Shown one piece after another: positions 1 to 10,768 of a DNA stretch of 64,000 bases. Source of the stretch: Neoceratodus forsteri. Taxonomy: Eukaryota > Chordata > Ceratodontiformes > Ceratodontidae. A program made the position numbers and the translations under genes. Every line of letters begins with the position of its first letter. Position 1 is the first letter of the stretch. The DNA lies in NCBI GenBank assembly GCA_016271365.2, contig CM057456.1:663613501-663677500 (forward strand). Direction: 5' to 3'. The notes below the pieces were generated by a model. The model had not been told where the DNA came from. It was given only the letters and a program-made list of their open reading frames with translations, and did no database searches.

Positions 1-93
1 CAACACACCCCAGTGCATGCCTTGGGCACAGTGCACAACACACCCCAGTGCATGCCTTGGGCACAGTGCACAACACACCCCAGTGCATGCCTT
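1..93. repeat. 35-bp minisatellite, partial array
   Basis: Two full 35-bp units and a partial third, each containing CCCCAGTGCATGCCTTGGG, run from the window edge. The array probably continues upstream. It lies just 3' of the Harbinger transposase exon on the minus strand, perhaps in its intron. Confidence 0.85.
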
Positions 94-196
94 CGATGTT
101 ACGATGTTACAGTGTGCACTACATGCACTGTACATCCCACATGCCTGGGCATCCTGTGTTCCATGGTGCACTGTGCTGCTGTTGTGCTGCACTCAC

Positions 197-790
197 CCAT
201 GAGATTTCCACTGGACAACTCCCCAGTTTCAAAGCAGAGGCACAGGTCTGACAGGTGACAGATACAGGCATCATGTGCACTCCCAGGGTAGTTGGCATAC
301 ACACACGTGATGCATCCTGTGGGATTGCACACCAGCTGGCAGGTGATGGAATGGTAGACCTTGTGATTACAGTATTGTTCCTTGTCAATGCCAGGTGATG
401 CACGTAGGGCCACATGGGTGCAATCTATTGCACCAAGTACACCGGGTAGGTATGCAGCCCTGTAAAAGTTCTGTTTTGCTTCTGTCTGCTCCACTGCCAT
501 GCTGGGGAATCTTATGTACTCACCAGCATGTCGCAGCAGAGCATTGAGGGACCGAGTGAGGAGCCAGGATGTGTCTGACTGTGTTATGCCAGTGGTGTCC
601 CCATTAGCATCTGGAAGGTGCTTGTGGTGAGTGGGCACATGGCTGCTGTGAACTTTGTCTCCACCGTCATGCATGGCTTCTGAGTGTGGGTGCCTGCAGC
701 TCATCATTGACCAGTTCACAGAGCTGTCTCAGCATTGCCCTGTCTACTCGGTACTGGCCCAGGATCTCTGTGTCTGTCAGTTGTTCATAT
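197..790 (-). pseudogene. Harbinger-1 transposase (HARBI1-like), 5' exon
   Basis: This is part of a PIF/Harbinger DDE transposase. Reading leftward from about 785 there is an N-terminal block like LTDTEILGQYRVDRAML, then a helix-turn-helix-like stretch (GDTTGITQSDTSWLL), then the first catalytic aspartate in GAIDCTHVALR and the second in YPGSAHDA. The open frame ends at LMG followed by a GTGAGT donor at 196, the same place where the other Harbinger transposases in this window have an intron before DSGY. The second exon, with DSGY and the catalytic glutamate, would lie left of the window. The frame from 719 to 197 has no stop, but the N-terminal part lies in a different frame, so I call it broken. 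Confidence 0.75.
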
Positions 791-1396
791 GTGATGCATA
801 GCCAGCACCATCTCTGCCGGGCATACTAACTACAGGCCCTCCATTGGTCACTCTGTTGTTCCCTCAGTCTCCTCACATCAGCCATGACAACAGTCATACC
901 AAACACTAGGCCTGCCAGGTCTCTCCTGCCTGCTGCTTTCTGTGCTCTGTGTTCACCTCTGTCACTGTCTTTCCCTGTGTCTCACTGTCAGGGTGTTGTT
1001 TCTGTGTGTGGCATGGGGTGGATTGCTGACTTAGGTCTGCCTTTTGTAGTCCTGTCTTTGCGCGATTGCACCCCTGTCATGCGCATTGGCTCGCTAGCAC
1101 AGTCTGGTTTAATATTAGGCTGTGCAGCATATTCATGTACACGTCCCATTTAGTGTGCAGTATGCCTCGTGTTGAGTTGCTGCTGCGTGGTCACATTTGG
1201 CCGGTGCACAGATGTCTGCTGAATATACCTCTATCATGCATTTCTGTGATCTCAGTATGGGGGCCCCAATATAGATTGTGGCATTGGACCATAACATTGT
1301 AGATTAGGCAATAGAGCCATGAAGTTAAATGGCAACCAAGGGGTAAAGTACTGCAAACATCACAAGCTTGCCTACAAATTGTAATTACCGTAGAGG
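791..1396. other. No recognised gene
   Basis: Probably the 5' flank or non-coding end of Harbinger element 1. I see no convincing coding region and could not place the element's terminal inverted repeat. Confidence 0.4.
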
Positions 1397-1690
1397 AAAG
1401 TAGAAGCATTTCTGCACAGTGCTTCTTGCACACAAATCTTCTAATACTATTGTTTGCAAGTAGAAGCACTTTTGCACAGTGCTTTTGTGTACATAAATCC
1501 TTAAATGCAATTGTTCACACCCCTTAGAAACTGCCTGTAGGGTGTTTGTGGTTAAATTGTTGGTGCCTACCAAAAGTGGAAGCATTGTTATACAGTGGTT
1601 CTTTGCATATGAACTTGAAATGCAATTTTCAACACCGTACAGAAGTGGACTATGGAATTTAGAGGGTTGTAGAAGCATTATTTATATAAG
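1397..1690. repeat. Degenerate tandem repeat, 60 bp and longer
   Basis: The phrase GTAGAAGCAYTTYTGCACAG recurs at about 1399 and 1459, with weaker forms near 1575 (GTGGAAGCATTG) and 1668 (GTAGAAGCATTA). The first two units are about 60 bp apart; later ones have drifted in spacing. Confidence 0.6.
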
Positions 1691-3115
1691 AAATAGGAAT
1701 GCTTTTTTCCACGTACATTTGGCACGTTTTGTATTATAACTACGACTACACTGGGTAAATTGAAAACTGTACTATTAAACAGGCATATGCCAATGTTTTA
1801 CGTGTGCTGGTGAACTGTGTCATTCATCTTGACACACAGTAAATACAAAATGAGAGTGTTGCTTTCACATTCTGAAAGGTGATGGAAATATCTGTTCATG
1901 GTGACACGATGCCTATATTCCTGGTTACAGGGTACCTTTTCTTTTAGCAAGCTTGAAAGCTTTTTCCAAAGCAAGTAGTTACCATCGCCATTACTCAGCA
2001 TATCACTTCTACTATGGGTTCTACCTTTTCTTTAAAGGTGCAGAAGGGGCAGGGCCACAGGTGAACACGCCGGAGCAGTGTGATTACATCACGCAGTGCT
2101 GTCACCCTTGGTGGCCCGGTCATTATGGAAACCACTGTCTTCAGTTAAATTCTGAATGAAACAGTGGCCCCCCTTCTGTGTGTTTTAACTTAACCGGCCA
2201 TCCTTCTCACTAAAATTATATTCACCATTTAAATTCAAAATGTGAATATATGGGCCTTATATTCATAAAGTCTACCCCAGCTTCAGTCGAAATGCTGAGA
2301 TCTGGATTCCCAGATAAGGAGAAATTGATCATAGGGATATTCAGAAGAGTCAGGACTATGGAATTATAGCAGGGATCTGTTCCAAACAACAAACCCGGCA
2401 TTACAAGTGTGGGTTGGTGGGGCTGGGGGGGGGGAGAGAAAAAGAAGTAGCACTTATTGTTCCTTCCCTATGGGCTATAGCATTAGGTTGCAGGAGGTAA
2501 AATGTGAAAGCAACATGCTAGAATAATTTAAGATAGTAAATAGAGGATGAACGGCTACAAGAATGTGGTTATTTGTATATATAGGTGTTCAGTATGGCAT
2601 AGGTGCAGAAAAGAAAAAAACATGAACTATCTAGTGACATTTAAGGTACGTTCACTGCTCTAGTTTGGGGAAAGTTTCTGAAGGGAGATTAGAAATGAAA
2701 TAAAAAAATTAAAAAATAATACAATACATGGATATATTCCACTATATGATATAAGGCCCCAGTACTATTTACAATCCATCCTCCCCCCTTTTCATTTTCT
2801 AAATTTAACAAGACATCTGAAATTTAAGAAATCTATATTGACTCTGTTACAGGGAGTACCTGAATGAAAGCAAGCCGAGGAGCAATTGATGGAATGACTA
2901 AATGAATTAGAGAAGCATGTTTGTTCCCCCTGCTATATTATTATGATGTTGGTTTTATTATTGTTTAAAGAAACCAAAACTACTTTTAATACCTGAATGA
3001 TAATATAAATTAATTTAGGGCATTTATGTTTATTTATTCTGTGCAGCGCATTTCTATCTGATAAAGAAACAGGATTGCTTTGAAACATTCTGAAGTGATC
3101 ACCTGTACAGTGCAC
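1691..3115. other. AT-rich intergenic, no feature recognised
   Basis: Open frames here are short and look random. A run of G (about 2413-2424) and A/T-rich tracts are the only notable composition features. Confidence 0.5.
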
Positions 3116-3116
3116 T

Positions 3117-3150
3117 AAACAAGCATTTGTCAATGCCAAATGTTTGTTTG
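3117..3150 (+). other. HBE left-end stem-loop (copy A)
   Basis: ACAAGCATTTG (3119-3129) pairs with CAAATGTTTGT (3137-3147) around the loop TCAATGC, with one G:T pair. The loop sequence is identical in all four copies. Confidence 0.75.
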
Positions 3151-3579
3151 CTGGCATTGGCAGTGTTAGTGTAGAAGTAACAGAGCTGCATAATAGGAAT
3201 GGCAGCAAAGTATTGAACTGAAGCCAACTCCACCACCACCACCCTGCAGAGAGTGGCAGGTATTGGAGTGTGCGTTTGGGTCGTCAGACATAACGACCAC
3301 GCCATTTCACCACACCCTACCCTGCAGACACTGACAAGTGTCACGGTATGCCTTGGGGTCTTTGGCCCTTATGCACACTCCATTCTATCAGGAAATACGG
3401 TGAGATGGGTGCGGTATAGGAGAATGGGGTGAAGTTTGGGCCCAAAGAGTCCGAGGCACACCTTGATGCCAACAAGTTAAACAAAGCACAATTAAACCAT
3501 TACTTGCATTTGTTTTTCCTTCTAATTACTCTGACTAGGTTACAAACCCAGCAACTTATTTGGAATGGATTTCATTAAC

Positions 3580-4521
3580 TGCAGGTACTGTGGAACAATT
3601 TTCAGAAGGACAGTCTTACAGGATTTAGGACACTGTCCTACATGCTGAGCCTTTGGAGATCTTAGGGCTCAGCTCCGGGCAGCATGGGCAGAGATTGCAC
3701 GCCTCAAATTTCATATTGAGAGGAAATACATTATAAGAACCACCTGCCATTTCCCCAGCATCCAACAGAAAAACCTCGACCGCAGAGGGTAGTTGGTCCA
3801 GGAGGTTGGCAGGTGGTTAGGAGGAGCAAATCAGGTGCCCCATCACCTCTGCTCTCCAACACATTACCTCCAAAACCATATAAACACTACAAACAGGTAT
3901 CTGCCTCTATCTCTGAAATCAAATAAAGAGGCAGAAGACACTGCAGAGCAGAACACTGGCACAGGAGCTAGCACAACAAAACTCACCCAAATCAGGAACC
4001 AAAACTAAACAAGCACAAAGGAAATCCAAAAACTTCTGATCATAGGAGACTCCATGATCTGGGAGTTGATACCCATCTCCAGCAGGTGATGGTCAGATGT
4101 CTCCAGGTACATCAGCATGGAGAGACACTGACCGCATTGCTAAAATTGTTCACAAAGCAGGAGAAAACATTGATGTCCTAGTACTCATAGGGACTATGAT
4201 CTCGCCAGCCGGTCAGTTGTGGAGACCAAGGAACACCTGACTAGGCTGGGTAACAAACTATCATCTATTTCATCTGGCATCTCCTTCTGAGATCCTGCCA
4301 GTCTGGGAGAGGGAGCAGATGGACGGAAGGTCAGAGAAGGGAGATAGGGGAGCTAAACACGTGGCTCAAGGGCTGGTGCCAGGAAAAAGGACACAGATTT
4401 GTAGGGAACTGGCAACAGTTCTGGGAGCGAAAGTTCTTTAAATTTTATGGACTGCATCTGACTAAAGAGGGAGTCAGTGCATTGGGGCAGAAGTTTGACG
4501 TCTTTGCAGAATATTTAAACT
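3580..4521 (+). pseudogene. LINE ORF1, SGNH-esterase-like
   Basis: Broken over several frames. A cysteine-pair motif (CRYCG...CPTC, about 3577-3648) precedes a charged stretch, as in CR1/L2 ORF1 proteins. The esterase block I motif LLIIGDSM is readable at about 4033-4056. The C-terminal block reads FYGLHLTKEG at about 4440-4470, where family members have DGLHL, so the catalytic aspartate appears changed to tyrosine. Esterase-containing ORF1 is known in CR1/L2-clade LINEs. Frameshifts separate these blocks, so no functional protein remains. Confidence 0.6.
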
Positions 4522-4722
4522 AGCAAATGGGGAGAGGGGTGCAGCACCCCATACATCGAATGGGAAGAACACCCCTCCCCCCTCAGCTAGTGGTCAAACA
4601 GGAATTCAGCATGTTTGCCGTTCATTTGCATCACCAGGTAAGAAAAAAGGTTTGTCTCCCCATACGACGCACAGCAGTAATGCCAAACTTCACCCAACAA
4701 CTAACACACCAAAATCTGGCCA

Positions 4723-5460
4723 ATGGAAAATCATGTACACAATGCTCACAGCCTGGGAAATAAGATCCCAGACCTGCAGGCAATAATGTCAGAGGCTAAA
4801 CTGGACATAGTAGCAATTAGTGAGACGTGGTTTACCAGTAACCACACTTGGGAGACTTCAGTACCTGGCTATGTATTGTTCAGAAGAGACCGAGGTGCAA
4901 AAGGGGGAGGAGTGGCCTGTATGTTAATGAAAATATCAAAGCTACAGAAATTCAGAATACACATAAGGAGCCAGAAGAACTGTGGGTCACCCTGGAAACA
5001 GGAAATGGGACAGCCATAAGAACTGGGGTTGTCTACAGGCCCCCAGACCAGAGGGAGGACATAGACACATTACTGTTAGAAGATATACAAACATGACAGC
5101 TAAAGGAGGTTCTGATAATGGGAGACTTCAACATGCCAGATACAGATTGGTCAATACCAGCAGGAACATCTGCCAGAACTAGACTCATAGTGGATTCCTG
5201 CAGGGGAAGGCCTCAAACAACTGGTACAGCAACCCACAAGAGACAGGGCTATCCTAGATCTAGTACTGACTAACAAAGAAGGATCACAGATCTCCAGGTA
5301 GAAGGTCACCTAGGGCCAGTGACCATCACATGGTATGGTTCAATTTGGCTACTACATCTAAATCATCCCATTCCAAGGCAAAATATGGGACTTCAGAGGG
5401 CTGACTTTGATAAGATGGCCAACAGAGTTAAGCTAGCCCTGGCAAAAAGAAACACAGGTG
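4723..5460 (+). pseudogene. LINE ORF2, endonuclease part
   Basis: The start of an apurinic-like endonuclease domain is clear: an N-terminal asparagine-containing block (AHSLGNKIPDLQAIM), then DIVAISETWF carrying the catalytic glutamate, then GGVACM. Downstream, out of frame, are ILDLVLTNKEGS and a histidine-containing block near 5320. Stops and frameshifts occur near 5020, 5095 and 5180. It reads into the reverse transcriptase region. Confidence 0.75.
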
Positions 5461-7400
5461 AGGGGTACAGGCAAAGTGGGCACGATTAAGGATGCAATAC
5501 TTGAAGCAACATCCCATTGTGTTAGACAGAAAAGGAAGTGCAAAGAAGAAGGAAACCACTTTGGTTCTCAAATACAGTAGCAGAAAGGTCAGAGCCAAAG
5601 GCTGGCCTTCAGGAAATATAAGGGAACACAGCGGGATGAAGATAGGAGGCATACCAAACTGCCCTAAGGAAGCAGGTAAGGCAGTAAGGCAGGCAAAGTC
5701 CCAAACTGAGGAAACACTAGCACGAACAGTAAAAGAAGGTGACAAGACTTTCTATAGATACATTAGTGAAAGGAGAAAATCCAGAGGGGTATTGCTAAGC
5801 TTAATGGAGAAAGGGAGCATGTGAGGAGGAGGACCCTGTAAAGGCATCTATCCTAAATAGATACTTTTGCTCAGTATTTACTGAAGAGAAGGTAGGGCAG
5901 GGCCCACAGCTCAGCATCATGGACACAGGGGAGGAGGTGAGCACTACTCCCTTCACAAAGAAAGGGTCCTACAAGAGCTTGCTAAGCTCAGGGTGGATAA
6001 GACAATGGGACCTGATGGCATACATCCCAGGGTACTTAAGGAGCTAAAGGAGGAACTAGCAGAGCCATTAGCAGAATTGTTTAGTGAGTCTCTGAGCACA
6101 GGAGAGGTCCCAGAAGACTGGAGAAGGGCTTTATGTGATCCCGCTCCACAAGAGTGGTAGCAGGGAGGAGGCGGGAACTAGAGACCAGTCAGTCTTACCT
6201 CAGTAGTGGGCAAGATTATGGAGGCACTCCTTAAGGAAAGGATAGTGCAACACCTGGAATCCATAGGGCACAGGATCCAAGACAGCATGGGTTTACAAAG
6301 GAAGGTCCTGTCAAACTAATCTCATAGATTTCTTTGACTGGATAACCAGAGTGGTGGACCAAGGGGAGCAGTTGATGTCGCCTACCTTGACTTCAGCAAA
6401 GCTTTTGACACTGTTCCATATAGAAGATTGATAAATAAGCTAGGTAGGCTCGGGTGGGTCAGAAGTTGGTCAACTGGGTGGCAAACTGGTTGGCGGGCAG
6501 AAAACAGAGAGTGGTGGTAAATGGTATACAGTCAGAAGAGATGCAAGTCACAAGTGGGGTACCTCAGGGATCAGTCCTGGGGCCAGTCCTCTTCAACATC
6601 TTCATTAGTGACCTTGCAGATGGACTAGAGGGTAAGGCTTGTCTGTTTGCAGATGACACCAAGATCTGCAACAGAGTAGATGATCCAGATGGGGTGGGCA
6701 GAATGAGAAGAGATCTGGATAAACTAGCAGAATGGTCAGAAGAGTGGCAACTGGGATTTAATGCAAAGAAGTGCAAAATCATGCATATAGGGAAGAGAAA
6801 CCCTGAAGCCACCTATAGGCTGGGAGGGGAGTTGCTAGCAGTCACAAAGGAAGAAAGAGACTTGGGCATCATCATCACTGATGACCTAAAATCATCCAAG
6901 CAGACCCCTAAAGCAGTAGGTAAGGCTAGGGGGTGTTAGGGTGTATTAGTAGGGGTATCACAAGTCGTAAGAGGGAGGTAATAATCCCTCTGTACAAGAC
7001 ACTGGTTAGGCCCCATCTGGAGTACTGTGTGCAGTATTGGAGGCCACACCTTCACAAGGACATTAACCAAATTGAGGCAGTCCAGAGAAGGGCAACCAAA
7101 ATGGTGCAGGGACTGCATCAGAAGACATATGAGGACAGATTAACGGAGCTCAATATGTATACCCTTGAGCAAAGGAGGGAGAGAGGTGATATTATCGAGG
7201 CATTCAAACACCTTAAGGGCATAAACAAGGTGAAAAAGTCTAACATGTTTAAATATAAGAAAAATAGCAGGACAAGAGGACACAACATAAGATTAGAGGG
7301 AGGCCGATTAAGGGGGGAATGTGAGGAAATTCTTTTTCACAGAAAGGGGTGGTGGATGCATGGAATGGCTTACCACAAGAAGTGGTGGCTATGAATACAG
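5461..7400 (+). pseudogene. LINE ORF2, reverse transcriptase and C-terminus
   Basis: Reverse transcriptase signatures appear in order: MGPDGIHPRVLKEL (about 6006-6050), PVSLTSVVGKIMEALL (about 6187), AYLDFSKAFDTVP (about 6380), then an open stretch 6454-6939 with SGVPQGSVLGPVLFNIF and the catalytic FADDTKI. The frame continues after a shift at about 6935 with [20 protein letters not shown], the usual CR1/L2 C-terminal block. At least five frame breaks make it a pseudogene. The 161-residue stretch over the catalytic core is the best-preserved part. Confidence 0.85.
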
Positions 7401-7548
7401 TGCAGGGCTTCAAACAGGCATGGGATATGCATAAGGGAGCAATACAAATGACTATGACTAGATAGGCCACTGACAGAGCAAAGGCCGATGGCACATTTAT
7501 AAGGTAGAAAAAGAAATGGGCAGACTGGATGGGCCTTGCGGTCCTTAT

Positions 7549-7571
7549 CTGCCGTCAACTTCTATGTTTCT
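7549..7571 (+). repeat. LINE 3' tail, (TTCTATGT)n
   Basis: Three near-perfect 8-bp repeats end the LINE, immediately followed by resumed HBE sequence. Short tail repeats are used for target-primed integration in CR1/L2 elements. Confidence 0.85.
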
Positions 7572-7729
7572 ATGTTTCTATGCCTCTCACTGGCTGCAGG
7601 GTGTGGGTGGGGGTGGAATGGTATGAGCATGACAGGCAGGAATCCTAAGTCACACCCCTGATGGCTGTCATACTCTACAGGGTGGGGCGTTATGGTCGGA
7701 AACCCTAACACCTCATGCATTCATTGGTA

Positions 7730-9400
7730 TTTTCACTCCAAATTTTCAACATGTTTTTTTTGTGACCCCTACCTCATGAACAGCGGCAATATCAGTTTGT
7801 TAGCCGTAAACTGCTTTTGCACAGTGACTATGGCATTTGGCACCACAGGTGCAAAAACACATTCTGAACAGGATGTGAAAAATGACAGTGGTACTGTTCA
7901 TGGGGAGGTGTAAAAAATGGCAATGTTGAAAATCTGTTGTGAAAATCTTAAAAACTGGGGAAGCCATGAGAGTGCGTAGAAACTGTGCAATGCACACCCG
8001 TAATGTAGCTAGTTTGGGGAATTTTTTTACAGCAGATTAACACAGGCATTTTGGGACCTCCGATCATGAACAGTGTCAGTGTGATTTTCTTTATCTGTCC
8101 CGAACAATGATTTCCCACAGCGACCACGCATCTCTGCACTGAAAGTGTGAAAACACATTTCGGCCATGTTGTGGAAAATAACAGCTGTACTGTTCATAAG
8201 GAGGTGTGGAAAAATGCCACTGGTGAAAATCTGGACTGAAAATATTACAAATTCATGAACCTACAAGGGTGCATGGAAACTGTGCAATACTCACTCATAA
8301 CACAGTCGTTTTATGGAGTTTTGTCACCAAATTTTCAACATGGCCATTTTAAGACCTCTGCTCATGAACAGTGCCACTGTGATTTTCTTAATCTGTCCCG
8401 TACATTGTTTTCGCATACCAACTGTACCATTGTGCGCTACATGTGCAGAAAACACATTTTGTGCGAGATGTGAAAAATGGTAGCTGCAGTGCTCATAAGG
8501 AAGTGCGGTAAAATGGCACTGTTGAAAAACTGGAGTGAAAATATTGAAATTTCGCAAACTTACGAGAGTGCATAGGAACTCTGCAACGCATGCTCGAAAA
8601 AGAGTCATTTTTAAGAATTTTTTCACCAAATTTTTAAAATAGCCATTTTAAGATCTCTGATCATGAACAGTGTCACTGTAATTTTCTTAATGTGTCCTGT
8701 ACATTGATTTCGCACACAGATTGCGCCATTGTGCACTACATGGGCGGAAACACGTTTTGGGTGAGATGTGAAAAATGACAGCTGTACTGCTCATAAGGAG
8801 GTGTGGTAAAATGGCAATGTTGAAAATCTGGAGTGAAAATATTGAAGTTTCATGAAACTTACGAGCGTGCTTAGGAACTGCGCAATGCAAGCTCGTAAAA
8901 CAGTCATTTTTAGGAATTTTTTCACCAAATTTTCAACATAGCCATTTTAAGACCTCAGCTCTTGAACAGTATCACTGTGATTTTCTTAATGTGTCCCGTA
9001 CATTGATTTTGCACACTGATTGCGCCATTGTGCACTACATGAGCGGAACACATTTGGGTGAGCTGTTAAAATGACAGCTGTACTGCTCATAAGAAGGTGT
9101 GGTAAAATGGCAGTGTTGAAAATCCAGAGTGAAAATATTAAAAATTCGCGAACTTACGAGTGTGCGTAGGAACTGCGCAACGCACGCTGATAAAACAGTC
9201 ATTTTTAAGAATTTTTCCACCAAATTTTCAAAATAGGCTTTTTGAGAGCCCACCTTATGAACACTGGCAGTGTCATTTTGTTAATCATTCCAGAAAGGTG
9301 ATTTTGCACAGTGGCTTCAAAATCACCCTTCGGGCCCGAGTAACGCCATGACAGTGCAAGAATTCATGAGGAGGGGTCCCAAAAACCCCAAATTTGGTGC
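7730..9400 (+). repeat. HBE tandem array, about 300-bp units (copy A)
   Basis: The phrase CACCAAATTTTCAACAT, with variants, recurs at about 7733, 8022, 8318, 8622, 8918 and 9217, giving spacings of roughly 290-305 bp. Each unit also holds CATGAACAGTG..CACTGTGATTTTCTTAAT, TGAC(A)GCTGTACTGTTCATAAGGAGG and GCGCAA(T)GCACGCTCGTAA. The array ends in a distinct half-unit (about 9215-9420) with GGGTCCC-type sequence that is also found in the other copies. Confidence 0.85.
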
Positions 9401-9554
9401 AAAAATTCCCAAAAATGCCTGAGATATGCAACAAAGTTGAAAAAACCCTATCTATCCCATTATACAGATTACCGGCATTTCCTCAGTTCGCGGTTGGCTT
9501 TGAAGAGTGCAGACGTGTTCCCGGTCCACAACAGATCGTCGCGCCGGACTACGG

Positions 9555-9566
9555 AGGTAAGTATGG
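9555..9566 (+). promoter_or_regulatory. Conserved splice-donor-like site in HBE
   Basis: GGAG|GTAAGTAT matches the consensus 5' splice site. Copies D (CGCAG|GTAAGTAT at 59236-59248) and E (reverse strand, 22531-22543) keep it; copy C has lost it. It may mark a former exon or an RNA-processing site. Confidence 0.4.
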
Positions 9567-9686
9567 GGTGAGGGGGTGTGGGAAGGCAGGGTGCACAGTG
9601 GGTGGGCGCAGGTGGGTGTAGACACTGCGAGGGACTGTTTTTGTTTTTTAGTTGTTTTTTTTTCATTATGACGACGTGGGACGTTT

Positions 9687-9715
9687 GCCACGCTGGGGTG
9701 GGCTCCCAGCGTGGC
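9687..9715 (+). other. HBE internal hairpin 1 (copy A)
   Basis: A perfect 11-bp stem: GCCACGCTGGG pairs with CCCAGCGTGGC around the loop GTGGGCT. Confidence 0.85.
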
Positions 9716-9839
9716 ACCCTGTTCTCGGGGTTGGGTGGGAGACAGTGGAGCTGACAGGGGATTGGGCATCCCGCCGGCGACAGCATGGGGTAGAGAGTGG
9801 AGCCGAGGATTGGGCACCTCCGCCAGCTATAAATATTTT

Positions 9840-9868
9840 GCCACGCTGGGGTGGGCTCCCAGCATGGC
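9840..9868 (+). other. HBE internal hairpin 2 (copy A)
   Basis: Same stem and loop as hairpin 1, with a single change (CCCAGCATGGC on the 3' arm) that leaves a G:T pair. It lies 153 bp downstream of the first. Confidence 0.8.
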
Positions 9869-10160
9869 ACCTGGATGCTTTGGGGGGCATGGAGCTGACA
9901 GGGATTGGGCATCCCCATCAGCCATACAGTGTGGGGGGAAGGGGAAGGCGCATGAGCATGCAGTGTGCATGCACGGGTGTGTGTGGTGGGGAGAGCTCTG
10001 CTCACTCAAGTGGAGCTCTCCCTTTCAACTATATGCCACTGCATTTTCAGCTGTCATAGACAGCTGGAGCAGTGATTGGCTCTCTGTGATTGCACCTGCA
10101 AACACACTGACTGAATTGGAAGAGTCTGACACACCTCTGGAAAACTCGTATGATGGCACT

Positions 10161-10195
10161 ATGTTTCTTGCACATGCGTGCAAGCAAACATAAAA
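10161..10195 (+). other. HBE right-end stem-loop (copy A)
   Basis: Outer stem ATGTTT (10161-10166) with AAACAT (10186-10191) and inner stem TTGCAC (10168-10173) with GTGCAA (10178-10183), followed by TAAAA. Equivalent structures close copies C, D and E. Confidence 0.75.
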
Positions 10196-10199
10196 ATTT

Positions 10200-10768
10200 A
10201 CAAGAAAAAGATCAAGAGAAAAGAGTTCTTGAGCTAAAATTGAGATGGTTTCATTTAAGGGTTGAGCACCATAATATTGCCTACTCATGGTTATAACTGG
10301 CCACCCATGGGTAGTTGCATCTGTTTAAGTAATCTCAAAACTGTTGTGACAAAAAAAAGAATCAGAATCTTTGTTCTTTGTATTGGAAGGATACTATAAT
10401 GTTGGAATGAAACTGATGATAACTCTTTTGTAAACAAGTGCACAGTGAAAAGATTCAGGATGTCCTTTATATGAGTAAGTAGAAAGAAATGTCTTGATTT
10501 ACGGAGCAGAGTTAAAAATCTAACATTGGTTTATCAATAATAGGGGGTTACAGTGTCAGCTATCTGCACATTTTAAAATGTTGCTAGTTCAAAGATATAG
10601 CTATCATGACAAACATAGATGGTATGCAGCTGAATATCATCAATTACAGGGTGTTTCTAGTTAGTCAGCACAGTACTGTGTGTTTTTATTTCTGCCAACC
10701 TTAACAAGACTGTTCTGAAAGTAAGATGCCTCTTCTGTGTTTATTCTAAATCCAAATAAATAATTCAC
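10200..10768. other. Upstream region of the receptor gene
   Basis: Single-copy-looking, AT-rich sequence between HBE copy A and the coding exon. It should hold intron sequence and possibly non-coding 5' exons of the receptor gene. I could not place a promoter or first exon. Confidence 0.4.

Larger units (their letters stand above)
3471..7571 (+). mobile_element. CR1/L2-type LINE, near full length, decayed
   Basis: A 4.1-kb non-LTR retrotransposon inserted in HBE copy A. The host sequence reads ...CTTGATGCC at 3461-3470 and resumes ATGCCTCTCACTGG at 7572, exactly as the uninterrupted copy D reads at about 58138. ATGCC is therefore a 5-bp duplication or microhomology. Order: ORF1 with an SGNH-esterase-like region, ORF2 with AP endonuclease and reverse transcriptase, a short 3' end and a (TTCTATGT)n tail typical of CR1/L2 elements. 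Many frameshifts and stops show that it is dead. Related 3' fragments lie at 26336-26735 (-), 41777-42562 (-) and 45850-46650 (+). Confidence 0.85.
3116..10195 (+). mobile_element. HBE copy A (hairpin-bounded element), split by a LINE
   Basis: This is the longest of four related copies in the window (A here, E 21803-31212, C 40245-42613, D 57794-60172). Order of parts: a left stem-loop beginning TAAACAAGCATTTG; about 320 bp of shared unique sequence; [LINE inserted after 3470]; an array of about 300-bp units (7730-9400); a GC-rich middle with a splice-donor-like GGAGGTAAGTAT and two strong hairpins; about 250 bp of unique sequence; and a right stem-loop followed by TAAAA. Without the LINE it is about 2.98 kb. 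No transposase is recognisable, so it is presumably non-autonomous. Its superfamily is not established. The overall plan resembles helentron-associated elements, or Xenopus Tx1D with its internal tandem repeats; that comparison is inference. Confidence 0.7.

Noticed and set aside
8324..8629. About 100-codon frames in HBE units (also 41465-41767 on +)
   Set aside because: They look similar between copies A and C, but this follows from DNA similarity of the 300-bp units. They start at TTG or similar rather than ATG, and other units are interrupted.
7730..9400. CRISPR-like array
   Set aside because: The repeats are about 300 bp with no alternating short repeat and spacer pattern, and the context is a vertebrate genome.
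9652..10059. ORF with a repeated LPRWGGLPAWH peptide
   Set aside because: The repeated peptide is the translation of the two internal hairpins, not a protein repeat. Copies C, D and E do not keep the frame.
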